Of a stretch of DNA of 64,000 nucleotides, positions 12,626-26,600 are shown one piece after another. Position 1 is the stretch's first letter, and every line of letters starts with the position of its first letter. The notes beneath the pieces are model-generated. The model did no database searches, was not told where the DNA came from, and saw nothing but the letters and a program-made list of their open reading frames with translations. The position numbers and the translations under genes are program-made. Origin of the DNA: Tanypteryx hageni (lineage: Eukaryota > Arthropoda > Insecta > Odonata > Petaluridae); contig CM054118.1 in the NCBI GenBank assembly GCA_028673005.1, positions 62,429,401 to 62,493,400 on the forward strand. The letters are read 5' to 3'.

Positions 12626-13590
12626 TCGACGTCGTTTACGAGAAAATGTCCTTTGAAAATCGCGATCCGAGAGTCATCGAGATAAGAACGTTAAAACTTT
12701 TTCATGAGCAAAAAGAAATCAGAAAAGAAGCATATTGTACGTAAAAATTACGATATACGCTCAAAACATTGTGAATGGCTCATCACGCGCAAGCGGCTAC
12801 ATTGTCTGCTAAGACGGTAGCGGCCGCAAGGAACCCGTAAATCCTACAATGTAATGAATCCCGCTTGTATGTTCATCATTTCTGGTATCACGCTCAGTTA
12901 CCTGTTGTCATAGTGTGCTATATACTCGACGTCGTTTACGAGAAAATGCCCTTTGAAAATCGCGATCCGAGAGTCATCGAGATAAGAACTTTAAATCATG
13001 ATCAATACATGACGAGATGGTAAAGCGAATGGGTGATCCGTAAAATTATGTTCGTTAAGAATTACGGTGAAGAATTACGATTAAGAAAATAGTGGTTATA
13101 ATGCATTGAATGCATTTTTTTAAATGGTTTGCATGTTTTATCGATGATATGCTGGAAATTGCGAACAAATTTAAAAAACCGGAGAAAAAAATATTGGTCC
13201 CTTCGGGAATCGAACCCCGGCAAAAATATTTGAAATCCAACTCGTTTCCCCTAGACCAACGCTCCAAGAAAACTAGGAAAGGACTTTTAACGTTCTTATT
13301 TCGATGACTCTGGGATCGTGATTTTTCAAAGGGCATTTTCTCGTAAACGACGTCGAGTATATAGCACACTATGACAACAGGTAACTGAGCGTGATACCAG
13401 AAATGATGAACATACGAGCGGGATTCATTACATTGTAGGATTTACGGGTTCCTTGCGGCTGCTACCGTCTTAGCAGACAATGTAGACGCTTGCGCATGAT
13501 GAGCCATTCACAATGTTTTGTGCGTATATCGTAATTTTTACGTACAATATGTTTCTTTTGTGATTCCTTTTTGCACATGAAAAAGTTTAC
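12626..13590. repeat. Large palindrome (foldback) with duplicated arm module
   Basis: About 300 bp at 12694-12992 reappears in inverted orientation at 13288-13590 with scattered mismatches. A 66-bp module beginning CTCGACGTCGTTTACGAG occurs three times: direct at 12626-12691 and 12927-12992, and inverted at about 13290-13357. The arms enclose a loop of about 295 bp. The whole structure lies within the Tigger element near its right end and is GC- and CpG-richer than its surroundings. It looks like a separate foldback insertion or a rearranged transposon end. Confidence 0.8.
13193..13275 (-). other. Degenerate tRNA-like sequence in the palindrome loop
   Basis: On the minus strand, GTTGGTCTAGGGG (box A-like) is followed by GATTTCAAA, which resembles a TTC anticodon loop, and by GGGGTTCGATTCCCGA (box B-like T arm) ending in GGGACC. 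Acceptor and anticodon stems do not pair properly, so it is not a working tRNA gene. It is more likely a tRNA pseudogene or a SINE head. A SINE body is not evident. Confidence 0.45.
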
Positions 13591-13795
13591 CAAATGCGGG
13601 AAGCGTCAAATAAAAATTGAAGTACGAGTACATAATATTTTTTCACTAAATGCGGGTTTTTCACTAAATCGGGTTTCACTAAATGCGGGAAAATAATACA
13701 TTGTTTATATGGAGCTATTGTCGGGACTTGAAAAAATCTAAACTAAATCCGGGATTTCACTAAATGCGGGAACATTAAATCGGGGTTTTACTGTA

Positions 13796-16700
13796 CAAAC
13801 AATAAATAATGTTATTATGATTCTATCCTGTAACATTTATTTGGAAATAGAACATTTTTAGGCTGGGTTCCAATTGAAACATAGCCTTATGAAATGGTCC
13901 TGTATGTGTGACCCCTTTTAACAACTTTTGCACCGATGGACTAATTTTCATGAAACTTGGTATGAGGCTTGTGCTGCCAGGGCCCACCTCCAGGCTATAT
14001 TTTATTTGGTGAAGATTGAAATCATGGGTTTGGATTTCAGGAACGTTTTTTCCCTATTTGTTTTACATAGGAAATCTCAAATCCATCGCGCAGAGATGTT
14101 TTCTTTAATACATTAAAATATCTTAAAATTGTGATGTTGGAACGAGGTTTATACTGTTCTGAGGGTAAAAGAATGTAGATTTTAATTCTTATCGCAGAAT
14201 TTTTATAATTGATCGTATCTTCTTGAATTTCTACTAAAAGTGTTTTTGAGTTTTATTGGATTTTTGCCATGGAGATGATTATTACTGAACTCTGAACAGA
14301 CAAGTGAAAAATGGGTTATTTTCTTTTCTGCTCTACTACTCTTCAGCAATGGACAGTTGATCCAGACATATTAGCATATAAACTAACATTTATTTAATTC
14401 GTTTATTTAAAAAAATATGCAAAATGTCAGAAAGATTTTGACACTGTTTTTAGTATTTTAAACCTAATAGCGCTCTATTAATTTGTTGTCCAATTTTCTA
14501 TATTATTATAGTTAATGGTTTCAGACATCTCTTGGTGGGATGTCTTCTGAATGAATAAATTAATTTTTACATTGGTTTTCAATAATTCATCTCTGCAGTA
14601 GATTTGGTGACAAATTTTGAATGTCTACATCCATACTACCAAATAGTTGAGTAAAATCATTTAACTCATTATTTCATCAGAAATAATTTTTATGAACTTT
14701 TTACTTCTAATTACCAGGTAATCTTAGAGAAATGTGATACAACTAGGAGATATAAGGTTTCACCTTGAATAAAAACCAAAGTAACATTTATTAATTTTCA
14801 ATTCAATGTTGAGATTTAATATAATGATATTTTATGCAAACAATTACATGTCTGATAATTATTTCCTCTACATTGGATATAGACTATTAATTTTTTTAAA
14901 GTCTCAAGCTATACAATTTCATAGAAATCACATATGAAAGAGCACACAAAATGTAGATTGAAAGGAGTTCAAAAACAAAAAAATATCAACCTCAAAATAC
15001 AACCCTAAGTACAAATTTTATAATTACTTAAGCACTGTTAAATAAAATGATTTCAAATGTACATATTTCATTCATATGTTGACAATACTTGAAAACTAAT
15101 CGAGAAAATGTAGGGCACCATTAAAATTCCATTAGATATCAACACAACAATGAAATTCATTTTATAAAAAAGTATCGGAAATTAAAATAAATCAAATAGT
15201 TACAATTAGAACTGGCCTTTCTTGTTACTGAGCAAACAATGAAAACTTAATGGTGGAATTCATTAAACAAGATTGAGATGTCATTTCTTTCTCATTTTTG
15301 AAGTTTTGTAGAAAAATGATGCATCACAATGGACCAATTATTTTTTTACATTGGCATTATTATAGTTAATATGTAGACAAGAATAATAAATACTCCAATC
15401 GCACAGGAAAATCAAAATCTATCACTACAATTTTTAAAAAATTGTAATTAGTTTCCAATAGGGCCTGCAACTATTCGGCATGAAACATCTTACTATCCAC
15501 TATAATTTTAGGTAAATTAAAATAATACTGAAATTTCATATCCTTTCTGATAGTAAAATGAATTTTTACCACAATAGTGGACATCAAAATCACAACTACT
15601 GCTAGAGCTTACAATTCAAGTTGGCAGAGAAATAATTTTATACATAGTTTTTAAGTACATAGTTTCAATTATGTAATTATCAAAGAAATAGGCTGTTATG
15701 TTTATAGTATGACTCGACTACTACTTGAAATTACATGGAAAACATGCAGTTTATTACTGCTGGTTGATCAGATTCATATGAAATAATGAAAATTGAGCCA
15801 ATAAAGCACCACCACTCACCAGAAGTCATTTGCAAACATTTTTTTATCAGAATCCTGAATTGAATTTAATAGAAAGCTGGAGCAGTAATGCATTTGTACA
15901 CAAACCTTAGACATGTCAGAAATAAGGGCTAGTAAAATAGTTTATCTTTGGTAGATCATGACTGTCAGAACATACAATTCATCCTCAATATTAAGTCATT
16001 GCGTGAATACTAAAACTAAATTTAATAAATTCTGAATAAATATGAAAAATGATAGCTAAAGATTAAACTACAGAAGCAAGTTGTTAATGAGTATTTGATT
16101 TATTTTATGCCGTGTTTATTTACTGCAGTAGAGCTTAGAAGATAAACGGAAGAAGCCTCAACAGAAACTCAAACATATTGATAAGGTTAGTTGAGGGATT
16201 GTCTTTAAATCTTCCAAGTCATTCAAAACCTCAGGAACTATCTATATCTGAATTTTAAGAACTTATGTTAAACATTATGATTTACAAAAGGGGTAACTTT
16301 TATGTACTTTTTAAGGATGATCGCTCATGCAAAAATGGAATGTTTTTGCAAGTTATATCTTATCACTCAAAATTTTCACAAAAATAGGCATTTATTGCTA
16401 AATTCAAAGAACTTGCAACATTTGGTGGTGATTGATGTATAACAGGTTGCCAAATTGTGAAAATTTAACCTCTGGAACTTTTTCTATTACAAGTTTTTAA
16501 TGATGACTTATTCTTAAAAATAAAAAGTCTTCATTCATTAAATGAGTTTTGTAGTTATCACAAGTTAACAAACTACAATTTTTACAATAAATAAATGAAA
16601 AACATAGCAGCTGTTACTCGACTTTGGTTTCACATTCATGATTGTAACCCATTTCTGCATAAGTTAAAGTTTAAAATATGTCTGGCTGTAACTTTCATAC

Positions 16701-17300
16701 CATTTCCATATTTCAGATCTACAATTATATTTTGCTTGTAATACAATGTATACAAAACTTTTGAAAGAATATCTATATTTTATTTTCACTATGAACATCA
16801 TTATCCTTTAAAATATTTATAACTTTTAGGTTTAAGGTAAAAAGAGCAATCAACCACAACAGTAGTAATCCCAATACAAAATTACATATAAAGTATTATA
16901 TCATGTAATCAGTTATGGAATTACACTTTTCATTACATTCAATTTCTAGAAAACTATTAAATTATCTAATGATAAATAAAAGAAACAACTGAATACATAT
17001 AAAATTATAAAGCTGACTTTCTAAAATAAAATAAATCTGAAGAATTCATAAATAATGCTCATTCTATACTTAATTAACATTTAATTTGTACTTGCACCAT
17101 ACTGCTACATCAATACACAGCATCATCAAGCTTGATGACAAAAACTGATTTCAAAGAAAGAATATATGTGGAATACTCGAGTAAGGTTTAAAAATTCATG
17201 TTTTATTACTTCAAAAAAGACTGGAATGGTGCAAAAATTTTGGAGAATGCGATAAATGCATGTTAAGGGTGATAAAGACAAATATTCCACTCTAGCTGCT
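13796..17300. other. No features recognised; includes possible BTB-ZF 3' UTR
   Basis: AT-rich sequence without credible exons on either strand. It follows the stop codon of the minus-strand BTB-zinc-finger gene, so an unknown part must be its 3' UTR. A minus-strand AATAAA at 17307-17302 is only about 50 nt past the stop, and several others follow, so the poly(A) site cannot be chosen. The plus-strand frame at 13928-14116 has no family features. Confidence 0.3.
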
Positions 17301-17356
17301 ATTTATTTAAAATCTAGCAAAGGGATCATTAAAAAACATTTGCAACAATTTATGCA

Positions 17357-17658
17357 CTATGGCTTCTCTTCAACCTGGGATGGACTAACTATCTTCCCAT
17401 GTAAGGTTCTCATGTGCCGAATGAGATTGCTTTTAACATTGAACCCCTTGTGGCAAACATCACATTCAAAAGGCTTTTCCCCGGTGTGTGTGCGTATGTG
17501 AATAAGCAGCGAGGCATTCGAGTAGAACCTCTTGGAGCACGATGGGCAGACGTGGCTCCTATGGCCTACAGATGCTCCTTCTCCGGCAGGTTTCCAAGGC
17601 TGCCTAACTTTCCTTGAGTGTCGCCATGGATCAGGATCTGTCCGTTGGGATACAATGA
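17357..17658 (-). CDS. BTB-ZF exon 6: two C2H2 fingers and stop
   Basis: After TTTTACTAATAG the exon begins with two bases that complete a Val codon, then [11 protein letters not shown]. Two classical fingers ([10 protein letters not shown]... and [10 protein letters not shown]...) are joined by THTGEKP. The protein ends VEEKP-TAG at 17359-17357. Codon-level conservation of the fingers shows this is a real exon. It lies 13.3 kb from exon 5. Confidence 0.92.
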
Positions 17659-20600
17659 CTATTAGTAAAATAATGAGCCAAGGACAAATTTTTAACAACC
17701 ATCATGTTAAATAAATATGGTTCTGAACAACCATACACTTCAAAGGTAAATTTATGAATTTGTACAAGGGTGCCATCAATGTAACAGCTTTACTTAAAAA
17801 TCCAGAGCCATATGAAAAAATGTGCAACAGACATAAGCTTATTCCACAGAATTTAGTATTTACAGTTGATAGCACTCCCTATGTATATTTACTTCAGTAG
17901 TTCAATAGCCACATGACACATTCTGCACACATATATTTACAAATAGTAAAATATAACCTGTATCTGTAGCAATTCTGATGTAATGCATGTCTCTTGGACA
18001 TCCCCAATACCTCTCGGGTCACATTACGTCTTTCTGTTCTGTAGTGAAAAACGACGACATGCCTCTCAATGGAAAAGCACACTAAGTTAAAAGAGCCATT
18101 GTGTGGCCACCCATTATATAGGATGACTGAAAAGTCACGCAACTCATTAGAGAGGTTTTATTAATTAAAAATAAGAAATTAAAATTTAAAAACAATTAAG
18201 ATTACAAAATACAGGAAAACCTCATTAATTCAAGACTCAAGGGACCAAAAATTTATAGCTTTGAATTAAACAGATTCGAATTATCTGATATTTCATTTTG
18301 ACACCAAAGTTTGAAGGTCTTGTTTGTTCGCATGGGTACAACCACCATTGTCGTCACCAGCATTGTGTTAGGTAAATCACAAAATTCAGCGCAGAATGTC
18401 AAGAAGATCACAAATTTAATGAACAAAAGGATATCCAGTAACATGGACATTCATTAACAGAAAATGTACCACTTGAAAATGAAAAACGTAAAATGAGTTA
18501 TCATTGTATTGATTCATGTCACTATTTTTAAATACACTGTCCTCAATTATCACAAATTCACTTACTGCTGTTTATCTTTATTTCAATTCATTATTTATGA
18601 CCAAATAATTGCTTAATGCAAACATGTTACACTCACTCACAATTACAGGGCAAGTAAAAATTTTCAAAACGCGATGAAAACTCATTGGATTGCAACAAAG
18701 AGCCAGGATGCAAATAAACGTTTTTTTCACCCATTTAGAAACATTTTAACTGAAATTATATATAAAACTAGCTGTGTCATCTGGCGTTGCCTGGGTGCGA
18801 TTCGGGATTGCACCCGCCCCTCTTTCACTCATCCCTCCCACCACCTGCCGAACATCATACAGTAGTGTAGGAAAATGGGTGTTTGCAAAAAAATCGCCAT
18901 ATCTTTGAAAAGGCTTAAGCTAGAAGAATAAAATTAAGCCTAAAAACCTCTTCGAGATTCCGCTTAATCTTTTAGAATAAGTTATGTGAAAATCGGCCCA
19001 GTAGATTCGGAGATCTCGCATTGCAAACTTTCAAACTCATCTATCATTAAGCCTTTTATATATATAGATTACAGGGAAAACTGCTGACCTGGCAAAATAG
19101 GCCGGTTTTGATGAGGTTGACGAAGACGAGATGGAGGACTTGCTAGCATCTGATGCTAATAATTCCTGACCTGTAGCACTGTTGTCACATATCTCATCCT
19201 GATTTTCTTTTTCCTCAAAATTTACTTCTCAGTAATTTTTGTTGAAACTTTCTATCACAAGGAAAATAAACGGCGCAATATACATCACAAACTTTGTCAT
19301 ATACATATATATGTTTGGTCGACTGTGTACACTTATAAATCAAGTTAACCGTAGTTTATAATACAGTGAAACACTGATTTAGCACCCCCCTATATAGTGC
19401 CACACTGCACTGCACGAATGAATCCATGTGAATAGAACTTCTGCATAATGATTACATAGAGAATCCCTCGGTAAAGCGCCACCCCTGCTAGCTGCTATGA
19501 ATGCACAAATGTAGATTTTGCATGGCAAAAGAATCCGATTTAATGCCATATCTAAGCGAAGCTTTAACTGAAGGCCAAGGCATTAATGTCATCGCTTTTT
19601 AATTGATGGTTTTTGGAGACCTCTGATATTTGTCAAACCATCAAGATATTCTATATTGGAAACTTATTTCAGACCTCGTAAATATAGAAAGTGAAACCAG
19701 GGACTTACCCACCGGTCAGTTACCCACCATTTTCACATTTTCATGCCTTCCTCACATTAATCTCATGCTGTGCGACCAGGGGTATAAAGGTTTTGGCACA
19801 AGACAATAGGCGTGCTACTCCAATTCCGACAATCCTTGAGGGCATCTGGTCGTTCACTCCATTTACTATGCAAAAAGCACTCTTTTGTCTATCATTAGAT
19901 ATTATCTATCGTCTTCCTCCATGAGCCTTGATGAGAACTCTTTCAACCCTTTGGATGTCAAGAGGGAGAAAAGAATTTCGATAGTGATTAGAAAAGGAGC
20001 TTCTGCATATAAGTGTCGCTGGTTGTTTGGAAGTTCTGTTCCATTAGCCATCCCTCTCCAGTGTGAGACCCATGGTGTGTATCCTTGGAAAAGATACAGA
20101 GAGTAACTGAGGAAGTAATTAAGGAGCAGGCAAAATTAATGGGAGATCAGATGGGCATCACAGACTCTTTACAGCAGTAGGTGTTTGCATCGTTTTAAGC
20201 ATCACCATGAACTGATGCAACAAAAGAGACATGGTGAAACAGCTGAGGTTGGCAAGAGAGCAATTGAAAGAGGTCAAAAAATATTTTTGAGATTTTAAAA
20301 ACATATGATCATAGAGATGTTTATAACATGGATGAGACTGCTCTTTTTTATAGAATGCAGCCAGAAAAAAAACCAACAAGTGGGTCTGTGAAAGGATGTA
20401 AAAAAATAAGTCAGGATCACCCTTGCATTCTGTACAAGTGCTGATGGAAGTGACAAAGGGATTACTACTGACTGGAAGGGCAGCAAAGCCTCAGCGCTTT
20501 AAGAATTTCAAACCATCACTTTACATGAATTATATACGCAATAATCAAGCATGGATGACTACAATTGAATTTTGTGAGTAGCTACAAATTTTCAACAAAA

Positions 20601-23600
20601 AGATGAAAATGAAGAACCGTAATATGCTTTTGCACCTTGTCATAAAATCTTGGACCTTATTAATGTGAGACTGAAGTTCCTACCGCCCAATTGCACTGGC
20701 TTCCTACAGCCTCTTGATGCTGGAATTATTAAGAGCTTTAAGGCACACTATAGGCGACATCAAGTGAAGAAGATAGTAGAGAGCATCAGAAATAATTGTT
20801 CAATTGAGTTATCATTGAAAAATGAATTGTACATGATCAAACTGTCATGGAGTGAAGTTTAACCACGAACAATAAGCAACTGTTGGGCACACACTGAACT
20901 TATCGAAAAAGTTCAGTTTGATAAGCTAGGAGAAGAAGATAATCCTATCAAGGAGTTGCAGATTGCCATGGAAAATCTTCCAATTGCGAATGCACCTTTG
21001 TCTTCAGAAGAATTTTTTGCAGTCGATGAAGAACCTGCTTTTAAAGAAATGACAACTGAGGAAATTGTGGAACTAACGCAAAGGTATACACCTTCATATG
21101 GGAATGAAGGTGAAGATGAAACAAAAGTTTGTGAAACTGACTGCTAAGGAGGCTGAAATATGTCTTCACAAAATTCGTCGATATCTTGAAGAGAACTCTG
21201 ACAACAAAGACTTAATGAAGCATGTTGTAACCTTGGACATTTCCATTTGTAAAATGAATGACAAAAAGAAAATTCAGACAAAATTAGAAAAATATTTTGT
21301 GCGAGTTTAAATTATATTTCTCGATTTAGCGCCACCTCCGCTTTAGCTCCAATGACAGAGGTGAACAAATGGTGGCGCTAAATTGGGATTTGACTATATT
21401 TTAATGCCAATGGACAATATATAGTAATTTTTTTGGACATATGGCTTAGTTAGTATAATTTGTGACATCAGGCTTTATGATTGGGTGGATTTTAATCAAA
21501 ATCCTTATAGCCATTTCTGAGCAAACTGAATTTTGTTTCAAAATATCTAAGAATAAAGTACCCTTAATTGTTGTGCAATGTCGTTCATCTCTTCAGAGTG
21601 TCTATTATGACGATATTATCCACAAATATGAGATATCATTCAATTTAGTTTAACCATCTAGGCTGTAGTAAGATTTTCAGTGGATCGTGGTGAAGGCGTG
21701 ACGTCATAGAGCTTATGTAAGGTATGTTAGCGTACATTGTAATGTCACTGAATGCCATATAGTGATTTTTAGAGATATATGGCTTACATAGTATTATTTG
21801 TGACATCAGACTCTATAATGAGATTGATTTTAAACAAATTTCCTGGAGCCATTTTTGAGTAAATCAAATTTTTCTAAAAATCGTCAAGAATAAACTACCC
21901 TTTATTTTTGTGAAATATCATCTTTATCAAAAAAGGGTCTGCAAAAGATGATATATTGCATAAATATGAGATATAATTTATTTTATGTATGCATTTGGGC
22001 CCTAGAACCGCAAACAGACATACAGACTGATGGCATGGCAAAAACCACTTTTATGAACTCAGGGACACCTAAAAGATGTATTTCCATCAAAATCTCAACG
22101 TCAAATTTTTTCACAATTACAATACTTTCTCTATATACTATGTATATGAGAAAGTAAAAAGGGGTGCGAGGGTTATACCAGAATTATAATTTTCTATTTT
22201 TCTTATCTAAAAATCAGGATTCAAGAGTTATGCCCAAGTGAGGATTACACTACTAAATAAGGTTATGGGCAGAAAACGGCATATTTTAAACTACATCTGG
22301 TTTCAAAATTAAGTATTTGATTTTTAAAAAATGTCTGATAGCAATAACTAGCAGTAAGAGTAAGTAGCGCATACTGTTATTAATTAAGTTAATATAAGAG
22401 CACTATGGTATTACAACAATATGTTATGAAATAAACTTCTTACATCATAACAATTTTAAAGGATTCAATACCCATTAACCACAGTTAATGGAAAGTTATT
22501 CCTTACCAGGGAAGCGACATGCATTCACTCTGAAAATTGCTCAATCACATGTGTACTGAATTTAACCGCTTCCCTGACAGGTTTTTTACTTTCTCTATAT
22601 GTAGTATAGGGGAGTATTGTTTTCATGAAAAAAATCGATTTTGAGATTTCAACAGAAATACACGTTTTGAGGTCCCCTGAACACATTCTGACCATTTTCT
22701 CGATGATGTCTATGTGATAGCTTTTTGTGGGTGCTCTAACTCAAAAACTATTAATCAGGTCAACGCGAAATTTTATATTTAACATTTTTATGAAAGTCAC
22801 AATAACTGATTAGTTTTTGGTAAAAATCGGTCAACCAGAAGTGGGTGTTTACTCTGGTCACTTATCCATTATTTTGAAATATTTGCTTTAATATTTGATA
22901 AATGTAAAAATGTATTGGAATAAAAGTTGTAGAAAATGTAATTTACGTCTTAGTAACACTCCTTTTTCTTTTCTTAATTGTTGGAGCTTTGTGGCTATAT
23001 CCAATATCAAAAGGCTATGGTTTGAGTTTATATCTGTTCTTTGTAGTCTAAAATTCTCTTGCAGTTTCCTAAAATATTTATTATGTAATCCATTTGGAAT
23101 TATTAGAAATATTACAGATATGGAGAAAGTCATGTGGTGGCCACATTAGATTTTTTTATAAAAAACGTCATATTTTTACTTACTCCATATACGAAGTATA
23201 GAGAAAGCGTTGTTTTCATGAAAAAAATCTAATTTGAGATTAAAACGGAAATACATGTTTTAAGGTCCCCTGAACATGTTTTGACTATTTTATTGATGTC
23301 TGTTTGTGATAGGATTTTGTGGGTGGTCTAATTCAAAAACTTACACTCGTATCAATACCAAATTTTATATTTATAACGAGTACTATATAATGAAGAGCTG
23401 ATTAGGTTTTGGCAACAATCATCAACCAAAAGTGGATGTTTACTCTAATCATATTTTGGTTTTTGGCAAATAAATCTTTTAAATCTTCATAAATGAAAAT
23501 GTTGTTTATTATAAACGTCATAGATAATATTATTCTCTATAACTTTTGTTTGAAACATTTTTTTGTAGAAGGCATTGTTAAGGAGATAATGTATTTATTT

Positions 23601-26600
23601 AATATTTGGTTGAATATTTGATGAATGTAAAACAGTACTAGAATAAAAGTCGTAGGAAATATAATTTTCTACATTTGTTCAGAACATTTTCCCATATAAT
23701 GCATTGTTGAATTTGGAATTTTTAGAAATATTACAGATATGGAGAAAGTCATGTGGTGGCCACATCAGATTTTTTATTTTGTTTTTGGAAAAATCACATT
23801 GAGACAACTGTGGAAATGCTTTCATTTCTTTTTAACCCGCCATTGGTCGTGCAGTATTTTATGATGCCATTGGTTGCGGGTGGGGGCCACGCTCACCCAG
23901 ATGGTTGTTCCTTTCTTGCAGTAAAAAAAATTATTTGTTATATCATTTAAGCATTATATTTCACAATTTCGTATCCTTAATCAATGTATCAGTAAAAATA
24001 TGAATAAAAAAGCATTAATATATTTTTCATAAAGATTATACACCACCTTCTTGAACTTCGCGAATAATTTGTTCCGGAATACTGACGCGAAATGCAAATT
24101 CGCAAAGTGCAAGTCCTATTTTCCCATAAGAAGCCATATTATTACAAGTGGTTCCCAGCCAACAAAAAAATTCACTTTTTTATCATAAATAATACAGTTA
24201 AACAGAAAATAAAAGAAAATGTAACCGCAACTGAAAAACCTAGCATTATAAAGTAAAAAAATACTTTAAATTACCTTCAAAATGCGTAATAGCAAATGAA
24301 GCAATTACACTTCTTTCCACACTTGTACAGCTTACCTGCACAAAATTTCACATGTGATTTTCGATCTTCTTTTGTTCATTCTAATTTAAATCGAACTAAT
24401 GAAATGGAATGTTGAATACATCATGCACAAATGCTTTCTTGGATTCTGCAACCAACATTTTCAAGCCGCAAAAAAAACAAGCATTAAAAAGTGGTTACAT
24501 TTCTTTTACTAATTACATTAGAAATGCATAACAGAAAATCAATACCTAGTGTCATAAAGTTATAACATTTCTTTTAGTAATCGCGTTCAAAATACGCGGG
24601 ACAAAATATTACGTTACAAGATGATAGCAATTCTTAGATTTACATTAAAAATTCATAATAAACAATGAAAACCTAACAAAATAACAGTTCCTTAAATAAC
24701 ATTCAAAATACAAAGAGAATAGCATTATATCATTAAATATTTCAGTCAAAAAACAGCAACCTCATATGCGAAGAACGAATATTTTCAACGTCATTGTTGC
24801 AAAAGTTGTGAAAAACTAAATGCATAGGATGCTTTTCCATTAGCAAATAATTTCTAACTTGGCCGCTATATGCCAGCAACTTCGACTGTTGGCAGTTCGT
24901 TTTAAACTGAGCTACAAAAGAATGAAGTCAACGGTTTTCATATTTGTTTACTTTGAAAACTGTTAATAACGAGCATTATAAATATTATAATAATGTCCAT
25001 TTCTAGGGTGCTAAAGTTTAAAATGAACTTAGAAACAAAAAAGTAGAGGGAGTTCACGCTTGTTGGCACCGTAAACGCATGACACGAAATGCAAGTAATA
25101 TGCGCCAAACACAAGTAATATTCATAAAAAATTTGTCGCAAAGTCCAAATTCGCGAACAGCAAGCACGCGAAATTCATAAAGGTGGTGTATTAATTTTCA
25201 ATAATAATGTAAAATACTCTAATACAAATTTCTAAAAATTAAAACACTAGAAAAAATGTGAAAATTGCTATAAAAGTATAATAAAGCTAAAATTTTAATT
25301 GTAAAATTTCAATATGGTGGGTAGACTGGTACATAACAAATGTGACACTCTCGAAGGCAGGTGGACCCTCTCAATCATGTGCATCACTAATTTTGATACC
25401 AATGAACAAAAAACATCTGCAATAACATGTTATGTAAATTCGAATACTTTTAGGAAGATATACTGATACCGAAAGTCGTAACTTGTATAGAAAAAAAGAG
25501 AAGATGTTTATTCTCGAGGTGAGGGATTTGCCCACCATGCGACCAACGGCGGGTTAAAAGTCATATTACACATTTTATTGAACTCCAAAATATGTAATAT
25601 TATTGAAAAAATAAAGTATTTGAAAGTTTCAGTTTCAAAACTAATATAACTTTCGTGGTAAATATATAAGAAAGCAATAATATTTCATATAATTTATAAG
25701 TACACACACATTATAAAACTATTGGATTATCCTTCTCAATCTATTTGGGGTATGAAAAGTTTTGCAAGGGAAGGAAAAAATACAGTAGCCCGACCTTGGT
25801 AGAATGGTGGTTAGTGTGTCTGGCTCCCGATGCTAGGGTCATGGGTTCAAATCCAGCTGAGGGCATGGTCATTTGTGTTCGTCTTTGTTAACGTTATTAT
25901 GCTCATTGTAAAATGCCATTAATGGCTGTTTATGAGCTAGTATAAAAAAAAAATTTTAAATAAAAAACTTGGGATTGTCAGAATTTTCCCATCAACTCGT
26001 TCCGAGTATACTCAGGTGAATCAGGGAAGTGGTTCAAGAAACTTGAATCCACACCAGTGACTACCAAATCGCAAATTTATGGGAATTACTCCGCAGGGAC
26101 CTTTTCCAACATAATTTTCGAAATCTAATATTTGCTCCAGTAATTACAAACTGGATTTAGGAGAGCTTTAATCCTTGCTAGCGACCCTTAAGTTTTATCA
26201 TACAGTGGGTTCAGAGGAATTAATTGCACCAAGATATTTAGTTCGTTGTTGAAAGATTTCATTTCATTACCTCTTGGCAGTGCTTTTTTTTAGGAAAAAA
26301 GGTGGGGATACTGTGGTCCTCCAAACAGTCTTGTTGTGTGGGGTGGGGGATTTGAGAAAGTGGCCCAAGCGCATGTAAAAATGTAAGACAAAATTATATT
26401 AAAATATATTATAATGTTAAAGTTAACAAAATCACCTTCGGACAGGTTTTATAACAGGCTCCAAATCTGAGTCATGCCTTCAGGAGGTTCAATATCTCAA
26501 TTTCACTCTGCTTTTGGTGTCTATTGCTGAATGATGTCCACAAAGCAACCAAGATTCAATAACTTTTGTTGGATTGAGTTGACTTAGATTTTGATGAACA

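Larger units (their letters stand above)
10786..13793 (-). mobile_element. Tigger/pogo-type DNA transposon, internally deleted
   Basis: The terminal inverted repeats CAGTAAAACCCC (left, from 10786) and its complement GGGGTTTTACTG (right, to 13793) are flanked on both sides by TA, the target duplication of Tc1/mariner-superfamily elements. The minus strand carries a broken CENP-B-like transposase. Copies of TTTCACTAAATGCGGG and a shortened form, four to five in all, sit just inside the right end at 13640-13790 and may be transposase binding sites. The 1.4 kb between the transposase start and the right end holds a large palindrome described separately. Confidence 0.9.

Noticed and set aside
17414..17714. 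Plus-strand frames opposite the zinc-finger exon
   Set aside because: They are antisense to the two C2H2 fingers and have no family features.
17894..18142. Minus-strand frame next to GGATGACTGAAAAGTCACGC, possible mariner-type end
   Set aside because: The frame lacks recognisable mariner motifs and no partner end was found.
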